Source of the DNA: Martinezella miluonensis
Lineage (GTDB): Bacteria > Pseudomonadota > Alphaproteobacteria > Rhizobiales > Rhizobiaceae
Assembly (NCBI RefSeq): GCF_900094545.1
Contig: NZ_FMAH01000002.1
Coordinates: 248,001-312,000 of the forward strand
Reading direction: 5' to 3'
DNA length: 64,000 nucleotides
Below, piece by piece: positions 1 through 8,687 of this stretch. A program made the position numbers and the translations under genes. The notes beneath the pieces are model-generated. The model was not told the DNA's origin, made no database searches, and saw only the letters and a program-made list of their open reading frames with translations. Numbering within the stretch: the stretch's first letter is position 1; each line of letters opens with the position of its first letter.

Positions 1-288
1 GGCGCGCTCGTGATGCTCGGGATAGGCTGGAACTTCCTCTATATTGGCGGGACCACGCTGCTGACAACGACATATGCGCCGGAAGAGAAAGGGCGCGCGC
101 AAGCGACAAACGACATGACGATCTTCGCCGTCGGCCTTGCCTGCTCATTCAGTGCCGGAGCGCTGTTGCAGCATTTCGGATGGCAAACCCTCAACATGCT
201 GCTGTTGCCGTGGATGGGCCTTGCCGCAGTCACGCTGATCTGGCTCGATTACCGTCAGCGACGAAGCCTCCGATCGGCCGCCGCTTGA
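1..288 (+). CDS. MFS transporter, C-terminal fragment (cut by window start)
   Basis: The reading frame is open from base 1, so the gene begins upstream and only about the last 95 residues are visible. They contain hydrophobic segments (around LGIGWNFLYIGG, then FAVGLACSFSAGALL, then MLLLPWMGLAAVTLIWL) and end in a basic tail (DYRQRRSLRSAAA). The spacing and the Gly-rich helices resemble the last three helices of a major facilitator superfamily carrier of the inner membrane. Substrate cannot be judged from this fragment. The ATG at base 13 is an internal methionine, not a credible start. Confidence 0.7.
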   Translation, partial: GALVMLGIGWNFLYIGGTTLLTTTYAPEEKGRAQATNDMTIFAVGLACSFSAGALLQHFGWQTLNMLLLPWMGLAAVTLIWLDYRQRRSLRSAAA

Positions 289-384
289 CGTCGCAATGGT
301 GCTGCGTTCAGCTATAATATCGGGATGATCGTTGCGACGTGACGCCATGCGCACGCCCGGTTCAACCATCGGCGGAGATCGAAA

Positions 385-978
385 ATGAATGAGGCTTTTC
401 CGGCGACCTCGATGCCGGATCGCGACTGGTGGTCGACGCTTTGGCCCGACCCGCAAGACATGTTTCAGAAGCTACGGATCACGCCGGAAATGACGATTCT
501 CGATCTTTGCTGCGGCGACGGATACTTCACTGCGCCTCTGGCAAAGTTGGTGGCCGGGAAGGTCTGCGCGCTCGATCTGGATGAGGCCATGATCGAAACG
601 GCAAGGGCCGAATGCCTGCGGCAAGGCGTGTCCGCAAAGGAATGGATATGCGCCGATGCACGCGATGTCGCGACATATCTTCCCGAAAAGGTCGACTATG
701 TCCTGATGGCGAATACGTTCCATGGTGTGCCCGACCAGCCGGCACTTGTGCGCGTCATTCGCTCGGTTGTCAAATCCACAGGGCTGTTCGGCATCGTCAA
801 CTGGGTCAACAGGCCGCGGGAAGAAACGATAGTGCTTGGCCAGCCGCGCGGGCCCAGGACTGACATGCGCATGGCGCCCGAAGACGTCACGACTATCGTC
901 GAAGCCGGCGGCTTCAGATTGCTGGCCGCTATAGAGCTGCCGCCCTATCACTATGGTGTCGTCTTCGCCGCCTCGTAA
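385..978 (+). CDS. Class I SAM-dependent methyltransferase
   Basis: A 197-residue cytoplasmic protein. Motif I of the Rossmann methyltransferase fold is clear (ILDLCCGDGYFT, about residues 38-49), followed by the acidic residue ending strand 2 (CALDLDEAM, about 62-70) and a motif II/post-II region (ADARDVATYL). The ATG at 385 has GGAG seven bases upstream. It would transfer a methyl group from S-adenosylmethionine. The acceptor, small molecule or macromolecule, is not visible. The gene stands alone between the MFS fragment and an unknown gene, so context does not help. Family assignment is secure and substrate is unknown. Confidence 0.8.
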   Translation: MNEAFPATSMPDRDWWSTLWPDPQDMFQKLRITPEMTILDLCCGDGYFTAPLAKLVAGKVCALDLDEAMIETARAECLRQGVSAKEWICADARDVATYLPEKVDYVLMANTFHGVPDQPALVRVIRSVVKSTGLFGIVNWVNRPREETIVLGQPRGPRTDMRMAPEDVTTIVEAGGFRLLAAIELPPYHYGVVFAAS

Positions 979-1186
979 GAAATTGCCAAGCCTCGCTCCT
1001 CGACATCAAAAGGCAGCTGATCAACTCCATGGATCGCAGAATACAACGCAAGGTCTAATAATCTAGCTTCGTACAAGTTATGGAAGATATCAACTTGCGC
1101 GGGATGACGCACCCGCCCTCCCGGGAAGGGAAGTCCTCAAGCTAGACGATCACTGATGGCCGTTAGCGCAGACCTGGAGATTCGGC

Positions 1187-1834
1187 ATGGTGAACAACAT
1201 CAATTCACTGCGGTTTCACAATACGCATGTCGTATCGCGGACGCCGCGCGCTGGACAAACGACGAACAACGACACATCACAAATATCGAGATCTACAGGT
1301 TCGGTCTTGGGCGGCTCCGTCAGCCCGGCTCATTCGAACAGCAAATTCAGCATCCTCCTTGCAGGGTTGTCGAAAAACACCGGCACAACGAAGGCCGCTA
1401 CGCCGGCGGCTGCCCCGAAAGTGGTCAATGAGGTCACGTCGAGCGACTTCATGAAATCGCTCACCGCAAAGCTGAAGGCTTCGGTCAACGATCCCGTCAG
1501 CGGTCCGCAAGCTAAAGCGATGCTGGCCGCTCTCAAGAACGGTACTCTGTCCGTGTCTGACCCGACCAAGGGCGTGACGATCAAAGCGTGGAACCCGGAC
1601 GACAAGGCCAGCAAAGCGGCCAAGCCCGAGAAGATCGCCACCGACAATTGGAACGAGTTCCTGAAGGACCATCTGAAGCGGAGCGACAAGGGAAGCCTGA
1701 TAAGGACGAGCGACGGAAGCTACATCGACAAGCCGACCGCGCGGAACGCCTTCTTTGGCTCTCTCAACGGCAAATACTACTACGTCACCTGGCCGGCGGA
1801 AGTCACGGCAAGCGGAAAGCCGGCATCGGCCTGA
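1187..1834 (+). CDS. Hypothetical protein of unknown function
   Basis: A 215-residue protein I do not recognise. The first 75 residues are rich in Ser, Thr, Asn and Ala and look disordered. The rest is more ordered and Lys-rich (SSDFMKSLTAKLKASV, then WNEFLKDHLKRSDKGSLIR, then a Tyr-rich NGKYYYVTWP near the end). There is no signal peptide or membrane segment. The ATG at 1187 has GGAG eight bases upstream, which favours a real gene over the overlapping frames. The stop codon abuts the likely terminator of the convergent MFS gene. The tail could be a small folded domain behind a flexible leader, but no function can be inferred. Confidence 0.65.
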   Translation: MVNNINSLRFHNTHVVSRTPRAGQTTNNDTSQISRSTGSVLGGSVSPAHSNSKFSILLAGLSKNTGTTKAATPAAAPKVVNEVTSSDFMKSLTAKLKASVNDPVSGPQAKAMLAALKNGTLSVSDPTKGVTIKAWNPDDKASKAAKPEKIATDNWNEFLKDHLKRSDKGSLIRTSDGSYIDKPTARNAFFGSLNGKYYYVTWPAEVTASGKPASA

Positions 1835-1876
1835 AAAAAGGAGCGGATGGCCCCGACCAGGCGGCAGGGACCATCC
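1835..1876 (-). terminator. Likely intrinsic terminator of the MFS gene at 1883-3070
   Basis: Read on the minus strand, GGATGGTCCC (1876-1867) can pair with GGGGCCATCC (1854-1845) with one G-T wobble, and is followed after five bases by six T residues (1840-1835). The wobble pair exists only in the minus-strand RNA; on the plus strand the same position is a C-A mismatch. It lies just past the MFS stop codon. Confidence 0.6.
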
Positions 1877-1882
1877 ATTCGA

Positions 1883-3070
1883 TCAGCTGAATGCGGTTGC
1901 CCGCGCTCGCAGAAGCGAGAGAGCGATCAGCAGACCGGCGGCGGCGGCAACCGCGCCGATCAGGAACACGCTGTCATAGCCGGCACGGTCGGCGAGCAGA
2001 CCGGCAAGAGGACCCGTCAGCCCGTAGGCAAGATCCTGAAAGGCCGAAAAGCCCCCCAGGGCCGTACCGCGCAGATGCGGCTCGACAAGGCGCACGACCT
2101 CCCGCCCCATGGCCGGGAAGATCATCGAGCATCCAAGCCCCGTCAGGAACGCACCGACCAGGGCAAGGGCCGGATCGCTCGCACTCCAGATCAGGAATTG
2201 CCCCACGGTTTCGATAGCGAGCGATCCGGCTGCCACCGGCAGGCCGCCAATGCGATCCGGCAGATGGCCGAAAAGCACACGCACCAGAACGAAGCCGCCG
2301 CCGAAAGCCGTCAGGCCCAGACCGGCATAACTCCAGCCACGGTCTAGAAAATAGAGCGTGAAGAAGGCGCCGATCGCAGCAAAGCCTATGCCCTGAAGGC
2401 ACACGATGAACCCGTGCATCCATACCCTGCCAATGACGCTCCCGAACGGCGGGCGCGCCGCACCCGGATGAGCTGCAACGGCGGGAAGCCGCCAGATCGC
2501 CAGCAAGCCGAGGCAAGGCAGAACAGCACCGATCGCCATGGCGCCGGCGAATCCGAACCGCTCGAGTAAAGCCAGTCCGATCGGGCCGCCAAGGGCAAGA
2601 GCGCCGTAGATGGCCGCGCCGACCAAGGCCAGGACCTTGCCGGAGCGGGCCGGGCCGACGAGCCCTATTCCCCAGGCGATCACTCCAACCGCAACCAGGC
2701 TTTCGCCCAGCCCGAGCAGCAAGCGGCCGGCAAGAAGGAACAGATAAGACGTCCAGGGGGTATGAACCAGGAGGCCGGCGCCCAATGAGTCCAGCGCGCC
2801 TGCGGCATAGAAGGCAAGCCCTCGCACAACGGCGAGCTTGGGGCCTCGGTGATCCGACAGACCGCCGGCATAGCCGCGCGTCAGGATCGTCGAGAGAAAT
2901 GCGATGCCGACACCGAGCCCCGCCCAGCCATTGCCGAGCCCGAGCTGCCCGGTCACATAGATCGGCACGATCGGCAGCGACATGCCGATGCAAAGGTAGG
3001 ACATGAAAAGAATGGCGCTTAGCAGCAGAAGGCGGCCTTGTGCCGCTTCACTTGTCGATTTGAAAGCCAT
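1883..3070 (-). CDS. MFS transporter
   Basis: A 395-residue, roughly 12-helix inner-membrane carrier. After a short polar leader the first helix (LLLLSAILFMSYLCIGMSLPIVPIYV) leads into loop motif GGLSDHRGPK, a form of the MFS GxLaDrxGrk signature between helices 2 and 3. A second such loop (LFGHLPDRIGG) lies in the second half. The pattern resembles the drug/sugar-efflux type of MFS protein; the substrate is unknown. I start at 3070 because its ATG has GGAG seven bases upstream. A longer in-frame start at 3118 would run through the terminator just upstream. That stem-loop makes regulated read-through of a leader possible. Confidence 0.8.
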   Translation of the reverse strand: MAFKSTSEAAQGRLLLLSAILFMSYLCIGMSLPIVPIYVTGQLGLGNGWAGLGVGIAFLSTILTRGYAGGLSDHRGPKLAVVRGLAFYAAGALDSLGAGLLVHTPWTSYLFLLAGRLLLGLGESLVAVGVIAWGIGLVGPARSGKVLALVGAAIYGALALGGPIGLALLERFGFAGAMAIGAVLPCLGLLAIWRLPAVAAHPGAARPPFGSVIGRVWMHGFIVCLQGIGFAAIGAFFTLYFLDRGWSYAGLGLTAFGGGFVLVRVLFGHLPDRIGGLPVAAGSLAIETVGQFLIWSASDPALALVGAFLTGLGCSMIFPAMGREVVRLVEPHLRGTALGGFSAFQDLAYGLTGPLAGLLADRAGYDSVFLIGAVAAAAGLLIALSLLRARATAFS

Positions 3071-3103
3071 GATGATCTCCAGGCTTTTCTCGATCGACAG
3101 AGG

Positions 3104-3147
3104 CACAAAAAAACGCACTCCGACCGACGAGGATCGTTGAGTGCGTT
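3104..3147 (-). terminator. Intrinsic terminator with 9-bp perfect stem
   Basis: Arms 3139-3147 and 3112-3120 are exact inverse complements, and the 18-base loop contains a nested ACGA/TCGT pair. On the minus strand the stem is followed by an uninterrupted T-run formed from the end of the arm and bases down to about 3105. Confidence 0.75.
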
Positions 3148-3184
3148 GCTTGACGTCAAACGCTTACGGACGGATGGAACCGGC
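3104..3184 (-). ncRNA. Candidate small RNA or attenuated leader upstream of the MFS gene
   Basis: On the minus strand a near-consensus promoter (see 3191-3219) predicts transcription from about 3184. About 40 bases later there is a perfect 9-bp stem (AACGCACTC at 3147-3139 against GAGTGCGTT at 3120-3112) followed by a run of T. The result would be an RNA of about 80 nt. The MFS ATG lies only 33 bases past the T-run, which leaves little room for another promoter. The unit is therefore either a free-standing small RNA or a leader whose terminator is overcome to express the MFS gene. I recognise no known RNA family. Confidence 0.5.
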
Positions 3185-3190
3185 TGCCTT

Positions 3191-3219
3191 CCCATAGGCG
3201 CTTGGGGAAAAGGTGTCAA
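3191..3219 (-). promoter_or_regulatory. Near-consensus housekeeping promoter
   Basis: On the minus strand there is TTGACA (3219-3214), a 17-base spacer and TATGGG (3196-3191). The -35 is a perfect match and the spacer is ideal. The -10 is a fair match to the rhizobial CTATAT form when read with its preceding C. A 10-base palindrome (TTGACGTCAA, 3150-3159) lies in the transcribed region. Confidence 0.45.
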
Positions 3220-3328
3220 CTGACGGGCGCCATCGCGCGCGAGCCCATCATGCCCGGAGTGCGCCATTCGCGAACATTGTTACCCACGGCACCAAGTATC
3301 ATCGACGCCGTGCGCTTGGCTGAGTGGC

Positions 3329-3958
3329 CTATTCGGCAACCGGACCACACCAGCCGGGCAGATAATCCGCATCCCTGCTCTTCGCATATTCAAGCGCTTT
3401 CGCCAGCGCAGCCTCGAAATCCCGGTCGAGATCCTTACGCTTAACGCGGCGGCGCAGGAAATCCGCCCAGAGGAATTCGCTGAACGGCGTCGTATCCTTG
3501 GCATAGCCGCCAACTTGCCGCAATTCGCCCGCCAATGAACGATAGGGATCGTCGATCAGATCCTTGATGCTTTTCGGAATGTCCTCATAGCCTCGCCGTT
3601 TTCCCTCCCCATCGAAGGGATGCATCCAGTCATGACAATCCATCACGAACCAGAAGGATTCACGATCGAGCCGCGAGAGATCCGCGACTGTCGTCACCAG
3701 CACATCCTTCACGCCTTCCTCGTGGAGCGCCAGAGAAAGATGATGATGATCGATGACGTAGTATCGACCGCGTGGACCGCGTATGGCAGGGATCATGTGA
3801 TTTCCGAGGAACTCACCGGCCTTGTCGCCGTCGGTCTTCGCCTTTGCTCGCCACGCCTTTCGCTTGGCCTTGACCTCACGCATCCCGACCGTGATCTGGG
3901 TGGGCCTCAATTCTTCGATCGGAACAGGTTTCAGGATCGGTTCGCGCACCATAACCAT
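3329..3958 (-). CDS. ParB-like (ParBc_2-type) domain protein
   Basis: A 209-residue protein. The N-terminal half has the sequence style of the stand-alone ParB/sulfiredoxin-like fold often called ParBc_2 (PF08857): VPIEELRPTQITVGMREV, then RYYVIDHHHLSLAL with a triple His at about residues 71-73. The C-terminal half is helical and charged. The known family is called putative ParB-like nuclease, but activity is poorly documented and this is not a partition protein (no par operon, no HTH). The start at 3958 has GGAGAG eight bases upstream and is preferred over 4030. The gene precedes the MFS gene but is separated from it by the terminator unit. Confidence 0.7.
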   Translation of the reverse strand: MVMVREPILKPVPIEELRPTQITVGMREVKAKRKAWRAKAKTDGDKAGEFLGNHMIPAIRGPRGRYYVIDHHHLSLALHEEGVKDVLVTTVADLSRLDRESFWFVMDCHDWMHPFDGEGKRRGYEDIPKSIKDLIDDPYRSLAGELRQVGGYAKDTTPFSEFLWADFLRRRVKRKDLDRDFEAALAKALEYAKSRDADYLPGWCGPVAE

Positions 3959-4610
3959 TGGAAGACTCTCCGTACGGGAAATGTCACGGCAGACTAACAC
4001 AACGACCGGAGCCGACAAGATCGTCTGCAAGCATCAATTTAGAACAAAGCTATATATCGTCATGGGTGCATATGCCGCTTCTGATAGCGACCACATCGAC
4101 GCTGCCTATGATATCTCTCGCGCCTGTGCTTACATTGCGTTCGTGCGGACCAGCTTGAACTGAGAGCGTCGGTAAAAGACCACCATTTCCCGCTCAAAGC
4201 TTTCCATGGCGTGTACAATCCATGGCTCGTAATGGCTCCTGCGCGCGCGCCCTCTACATCGGTTATCCATGTCGGCCAAGCCGCGTAGCGCCCAATCTAC
4301 CAACCCCATCCCGTCACTCTCACCCGAAAGCCCCTGCCGCAAGCCCTAGCATCGTGCGCCGCACGGGCCTGTGCCGCATTCGACGGTGCGGCCAACGCTA
4401 GATAGGTAACTCCTAATTAAAGGAAAGGTGAACAAACGTTCTGTTAAGACCTGTAACATGCCTCCGGCTGGTAGCGCCCCACCCCAGAGAGCAGGGTGCC
4501 TCGTCCGATGATCACGCCGTTCTGGCCGGCAATCATGGAAGACGTCGCGCGAGGATAAAGTCCTGCCGCCACCACGGCGGAAATAGTCGAATGCCTGCTG
4601 CAAACTGAAC
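3959..4610. other. Gene-poor interval
   Basis: About 650 bases with no convincing gene. Short frames exist on the minus strand (for example 4346-4603, 85 residues) but have unnatural composition and no ribosome-binding site. Bases 4430-4610, read on the minus strand, give protein-like fragments in more than one frame and might be a decayed gene downstream of the PAP2 gene. This is a weak impression. The stretch 4400-4440 is AT-rich. Confidence 0.4.
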
Positions 4611-5378
4611 TCACCTGGATGTCAGGCGCGAAAAGAACCGATCGATCACCTTCGCATTCAGGTCGACCCAGCGCCAAATCCACGCCATGGCAAAGACCGT
4701 CAGCAGCCAGCCCAGCATCACGTCGGACAGGAAATGCGCTCCGAAAACGACGCGATTGAACGCGACCAGCATCAGGCATGGCGTGATAACGGCCGCGGTA
4801 CCCCATCTGTATCGTTCAGGCACGAACACCAGCAGGGAAAGCGCCGCGGCGGCAACCGCGGTTTCACCCGAAGGGAAGGAGCAGTTGCTGCTGCATGCCG
4901 TGGAAAACTGCCACACGGGCGTAAAATCCGCATTGCCGCCGAACTCGACGAGTTCGCGGGGGCGCACGCGTCCGATCACGACCTTCAACGTTTGCACGAT
5001 GGCAAGCGGCCCGGCGGCAAAACTCAGAAGCACGAATAGAGGCTTGTGCGGGGCGCAGAACCTGAGCCGCTTCGGCAGGAAGACATGCAATACAATAAGC
5101 AGCACCATGCCGGAGAGGAGGTAAACCTGGCCCCCGCGCGTGACATCCCTCACCGCCTTCAGGAAAGGGTTCTCCGCCAACCAGAACGCATGCCCTTGGA
5201 AGAACAAACGCGCCACGGCAAGATCGAGCCTGGGGAAGACCACGAAGATGAAGCTGGTCCAGACGATCAGCATCCCGAGGACGGCCAGCCCCCCGTCAGT
5301 ATTCGATTGCGTTTCCGGTTGACGCAGACGCGTTGCACCGGAGACGGAACTCCAAGAACGCGATGCAAATTTCCACAT
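4611..5378 (-). CDS. PAP2-family membrane phosphatase
   Basis: A 255-residue integral membrane protein with about six hydrophobic segments. The three parts of the PAP2 acid-phosphatase signature are present: KVVIGRVRPR (about residues 132-141), CSFPSGET (about 166-173) and NRVVFGAHFLSDV (about 208-220, with the catalytic His and Asp). The usual PSGH is PSGE here. Such enzymes dephosphorylate membrane lipid phosphates (phosphatidate, undecaprenyl-PP, lipid A) on the periplasmic face; the substrate here is unknown. The start at 5378 has GGGAG eight bases upstream; a TTG at 5408 would lack one. The divergent neighbour is a two-component pair, so regulation by that pair is possible but unproven. 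Confidence 0.8.
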   Translation of the reverse strand: MWKFASRSWSSVSGATRLRQPETQSNTDGGLAVLGMLIVWTSFIFVVFPRLDLAVARLFFQGHAFWLAENPFLKAVRDVTRGGQVYLLSGMVLLIVLHVFLPKRLRFCAPHKPLFVLLSFAAGPLAIVQTLKVVIGRVRPRELVEFGGNADFTPVWQFSTACSSNCSFPSGETAVAAAALSLLVFVPERYRWGTAAVITPCLMLVAFNRVVFGAHFLSDVMLGWLLTVFAMAWIWRWVDLNAKVIDRFFSRLTSR

Positions 5379-5568
5379 GCCAAATCTCCCGAAGCTGGAC
5401 GACGGCAAGCTGGCGCCCGATTGTCAAGAAATGGCGAAGATTGCATGAAGGCCATGTTCAGACTCGGCCAAAGGACTGTTTGGAATTTGCAGAAGCCGGT
5501 TTTGTCCGCAATAGTGCGTCTCCACGGCGGCAAGGCCGACAGGAAAATCAGGGGCATAAGGCACTAGA

Positions 5569-6261
5569 GTGGACAACAGTCTCGTTCTCATCGTGGAGGA
5601 TGAACCGGCCATCGCGCAGATATTGGAAGCCTATCTGACGCGGGACGGCTTTCGCACCGTGCGCGCCGGCGATGGCGAGACCGCACTACAGCATCATGCG
5701 CTTTTGAAGCCAGATATCGTGCTGCTGGACGTTCGCCTGCCGAAGCTTGACGGCTTCGGGGTGCTCGGCCGTCTGCGCCAGGTCGGCTCGACGCCGATCA
5801 TCATGGTCACCGCTGTCGCCGACGATATAGACCGCCTGAGCGGACTGCGGCTCGGAGCCGATGACTATGTCGTCAAACCGTTCAACCCGCAGGAGGTCGT
5901 CGCACGCGTCCGAGCCGTCTTGCGCCGGACGCAGGGGGACCGCGCTGAAACGGTTCGCCGTTTCGGCGCTCTGGAAGTCGATTTCGGCAGCTACACAGCC
6001 TTCATCAATAACGACGGGCGTCGCGTTCCGCTGCCCCTGACCCTGAGCGAATTCCGGATTCTTGCCTATATGATCCGACACCCGACCCAAGCTTTCGCGC
6101 GCTCTGACATCCTCGATGCTTGCCTGCCGGAAAGCGACGCCCTGGTGCGTACCGTCGATACGCACATCTCAAACCTTCGGCGCAAACTGGAGGATATGGG
6201 GCAGGACGGCTTCTTTCCTGCTGTACGCAGCATTGGCTACCGCTTTTCGGATCCGAGATGA
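5569..6261 (+). CDS. OmpR-family response regulator, BaeR/AdeR-like
   Basis: A 230-residue regulator. The receiver domain (1-120) has the acidic pair ED at 10-11, the phospho-acceptor Asp54 in VLLDVRLP, and the conserved Thr and Lys (VTAVADD, YVVKPFN). A winged helix-turn-helix (about 130-228) ends with VRTVDTHISNLRRKLED and GYRF, the hallmark of OmpR-type DNA binders. The sequence style is closest to BaeR/AdeR regulators, which often control envelope stress and efflux genes. The GTG start has AAGG eight bases upstream. The stop overlaps the ATG of the sensor kinase by four bases, so the two are translationally coupled. Confidence 0.88.
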   Translation: MDNSLVLIVEDEPAIAQILEAYLTRDGFRTVRAGDGETALQHHALLKPDIVLLDVRLPKLDGFGVLGRLRQVGSTPIIMVTAVADDIDRLSGLRLGADDYVVKPFNPQEVVARVRAVLRRTQGDRAETVRRFGALEVDFGSYTAFINNDGRRVPLPLTLSEFRILAYMIRHPTQAFARSDILDACLPESDALVRTVDTHISNLRRKLEDMGQDGFFPAVRSIGYRFSDPR

Positions 6262-7430
6262 AGAAGTTCAGATTCCCCTGCGTCTCCCTCGCCACGCTTA
6301 CCGCCATCGTCACAACCATCATGCTGCTTCTGAGCGTCGGTCTGACCTACATGGGGGTCAGCTGGTATGCCTCCTATCTGGAAGAGAGCATCACCGAAGC
6401 CCTGCCGCCAAAGGCCTCTGCCGCTTATAAGATGCTGAGTGAAGGCAAGGTTCCCGACGGAGACTCTCTTACGTTGCTTTTCGAACACCTCAATGCGCTG
6501 ACGGGACCGACGGATCTGAAAGTTCAGCTTTCCGTTCTGGTCTGCGGCCTGCTTTCGGCCGTGGTCTGCGCCCTCATCGGCGTCTTTCTGGCGCGGCGGC
6601 TCGCGAGCCCTCTCGGAGAACTCACCTCCGCTGCCGAAGGCCTGAAATCCGGGGACTTCTCGGTTCGCGTTGCCGAGCCCTATCGCAGCACGCGGGAAGT
6701 CGCGAGCCTGGTCACGACCTTCAACGCGCTTGCGACAGGTCTCGAAACCATGGAAAAGAGATTACGCTTCAACAACATGGCGGTCGCACACGAACTGCGG
6801 ACACCGCTGACGATCCTGCAAGGATCGTTGCAGAGCATGCTCGACGGCGTCTTTCCGATGGACCGGAAAATAGTATCCGACCTACTGCTTCAGGTCGAAG
6901 GATTGGGGCGTATCGTCGAAGATCTGCGCACTCTTTCCCTGGCCATTGGCCAAAAGCTCGTCATCGAGCGCCAGCGGATCGATGTTTCCGATGTGGTTGA
7001 GACAGTCCTTGCCTCGGCCAAACCGATGCTGGATGCCAGCAAGCTGCAGGTTGAAACCAACCTGCGGCCCGCCCGGATCTCGGCAGATTCGCCAAGGGTC
7101 CGTCAGGCGGTCCTGGCACTCCTCCAAAATGCCTGTCGCTATGCTGCGGACGGCGGCTGGCTGAGATGCGAGACGGAGCGGCTGCGGGATGGAAGCGTCG
7201 TCATCCGCATTCTCGATCGCGGTCCCGGATTTCCGGAGGGCATGGATGCGATCGACACCAATCCCTTCTGGCGTGGCGAATCCTCCCGGTCACGCGCAAC
7301 CGGCGGCACCGGACTGGGGCTCTCCGTGGTGCAGGCCATCGCCGTCGCCCATGGCGGGCGGCTGGAATTTGGAAACCGGCCGGAAGGCGGGGCAATGGTC
7401 GCAATCCATTTGACGGACAAGGACGTCTAG
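6258..7430 (+). CDS. Sensor histidine kinase
   Basis: A 390-residue inner-membrane kinase. It has transmembrane helix 1 (about 10-34), a short periplasmic region of about 55 residues, helix 2 (about 91-112), HAMP (about 113-165), a HisKA domain with phospho-acceptor His178 in MAVAHELRTPL, and an HATPase domain with N box (LLQNACRYA), G1 (ILDRGPGFPEG) and G2 (GGTGLGLSVV). It is the cognate partner of the upstream regulator, joined by an ATGA overlap. An open frame starting at 6120 extends the sequence only by overlapping the regulator out of frame and is not used. The small periplasmic part suggests sensing of membrane perturbation or a small ligand. Confidence 0.88.
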   Translation: MKKFRFPCVSLATLTAIVTTIMLLLSVGLTYMGVSWYASYLEESITEALPPKASAAYKMLSEGKVPDGDSLTLLFEHLNALTGPTDLKVQLSVLVCGLLSAVVCALIGVFLARRLASPLGELTSAAEGLKSGDFSVRVAEPYRSTREVASLVTTFNALATGLETMEKRLRFNNMAVAHELRTPLTILQGSLQSMLDGVFPMDRKIVSDLLLQVEGLGRIVEDLRTLSLAIGQKLVIERQRIDVSDVVETVLASAKPMLDASKLQVETNLRPARISADSPRVRQAVLALLQNACRYAADGGWLRCETERLRDGSVVIRILDRGPGFPEGMDAIDTNPFWRGESSRSRATGGTGLGLSVVQAIAVAHGGRLEFGNRPEGGAMVAIHLTDKDV

Positions 7431-7457
7431 AAGACCGTCACCCCAACGTTCGGTCTT
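7431..7457 (+). terminator. Possible terminator after the two-component pair
   Basis: Arms AAGACCG (7431-7437) and CGGTCTT (7451-7457) flank a 13-base loop immediately after the kinase stop. There is no proper T-run, so this may only stabilise the transcript end between convergent genes. Confidence 0.35.
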
Positions 7458-7568
7458 GGTGGTTCGCTAGCTCAAGTTCCGCTGAATGCGAGCGTGCGTA
7501 CTTCTCGAGCTCCCTGCTAGCTCACAGCTGACAAATCCAGCCGGACCCACACCACTTGCACTCGCTCT

Positions 7569-8519
7569 TCAATAGAAGAGTTCACCGACATTATAGAACC
7601 ACAGCTTGCTCTGGCTGCGCTTGTCCGCGCCGTAGGTTTTCGAGTGCGGAACAAGGAAGCCGAAGGTGTCGTCCGGTTCGCCGGAGCGTTCCGCCCAGAA
7701 GGCGTCGATATTCGACATCATCATCGATTGCTTGCTGCCGCGCCGATAGTGGATCGGATGCTTGGCCTGCGAAATGGCAAGGAAATGCTGCGCACGGCCT
7801 TCGACGGTCAGGCCTTGCAGCACGACCAGGATCGCCTCCTTCGGCCGCAGGCCGGAGAGGTCGCGGGTCACCTCGACCACGCGCTGCTTGGCATTGCGCG
7901 GGCCCTGCATGCTGCCAACGACGATTGTATAGCGGCCTTCCGCCCCATGATGGACAAACATGAACCGCGCCGTGCAGAGAACAGCCTTGTCGCGCATGCG
8001 AACGAGCTTGATGGCAAAAGCACCCTCATGGCGTCCGCCGCTGCGATCGGCAAGCGCGATAAGACATGCATATGCTTCGCTGCGCCCCTGGACAGTGCCC
8101 ATGTCGAGCCACTCGCCACGCCAAAGGCTGATCATGCTTTCGCGTGACAGAATCCGTTCCGCAATCGAGAAATGGTCGATGAGAAGTGCGAGCCGCTTGG
8201 AACTGTTCAAGCCGTAGACGAGAAATTTCGACAACGGCTTCTGCAACAATTCATCGTGCGGAGCCGGGAACGCCCGCGTTGCTGTAAATTTCGCGAGGAA
8301 ATGCCACCATCGCATCGTCAGCAGCGGATTGGCAGCAAAGCGAAACCAAAAGAGAAACGCACGCTTCCAGCGCACCCGCAGGCCAAAGGTCAATATTCTC
8401 AAGAGCAGCAGATAGCGGGAGCGCAGCGGTTCGCCTGATGTCGGCAGCATCGTCCCGCGAAGAGCAACGCTGGACATGGCGCCATCCGGCGCAGTTGCGA
8501 TCGATGTGTTCTGATTCAT
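7569..8519 (-). CDS. VirK/YbjX-family protein (DUF535)
   Basis: A 316-residue protein recognisable as the DUF535 family. The N-terminal part is basic and aromatic (RWKRAFLFWFRFAANP). The conserved C-terminal blocks are GLRPKEAILVVLQGLTVEG, HFLAISQAKHPIHYRRGSK and SNIDAFWAERSG. Family members in enterobacteria affect resistance to antimicrobial peptides and membrane integrity; the biochemistry is unknown. The ATG at 8519 has only a weak upstream ribosome site. It faces the two-component pair and lies downstream of the receptor-like gene on the same strand. Confidence 0.75.
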   Translation of the reverse strand: MNQNTSIATAPDGAMSSVALRGTMLPTSGEPLRSRYLLLLRILTFGLRVRWKRAFLFWFRFAANPLLTMRWWHFLAKFTATRAFPAPHDELLQKPLSKFLVYGLNSSKRLALLIDHFSIAERILSRESMISLWRGEWLDMGTVQGRSEAYACLIALADRSGGRHEGAFAIKLVRMRDKAVLCTARFMFVHHGAEGRYTIVVGSMQGPRNAKQRVVEVTRDLSGLRPKEAILVVLQGLTVEGRAQHFLAISQAKHPIHYRRGSKQSMMMSNIDAFWAERSGEPDDTFGFLVPHSKTYGADKRSQSKLWFYNVGELFY

Positions 8520-8687
8520 CCCAATACTCGGCGCATCTTGTTACGCCGGATCATCTGCGCCGGGATTGTCAAGGTAGCGTCAAGACGAGGTCAGTCTTTC
8601 ATGGGGAGTGCCCTGACAGGGCGAAGCCGGTCCTGCGGAAACGCGCGTTTTCGTCCCCTCGATCCTTAGCAAAAGGCTTCGTCACGA

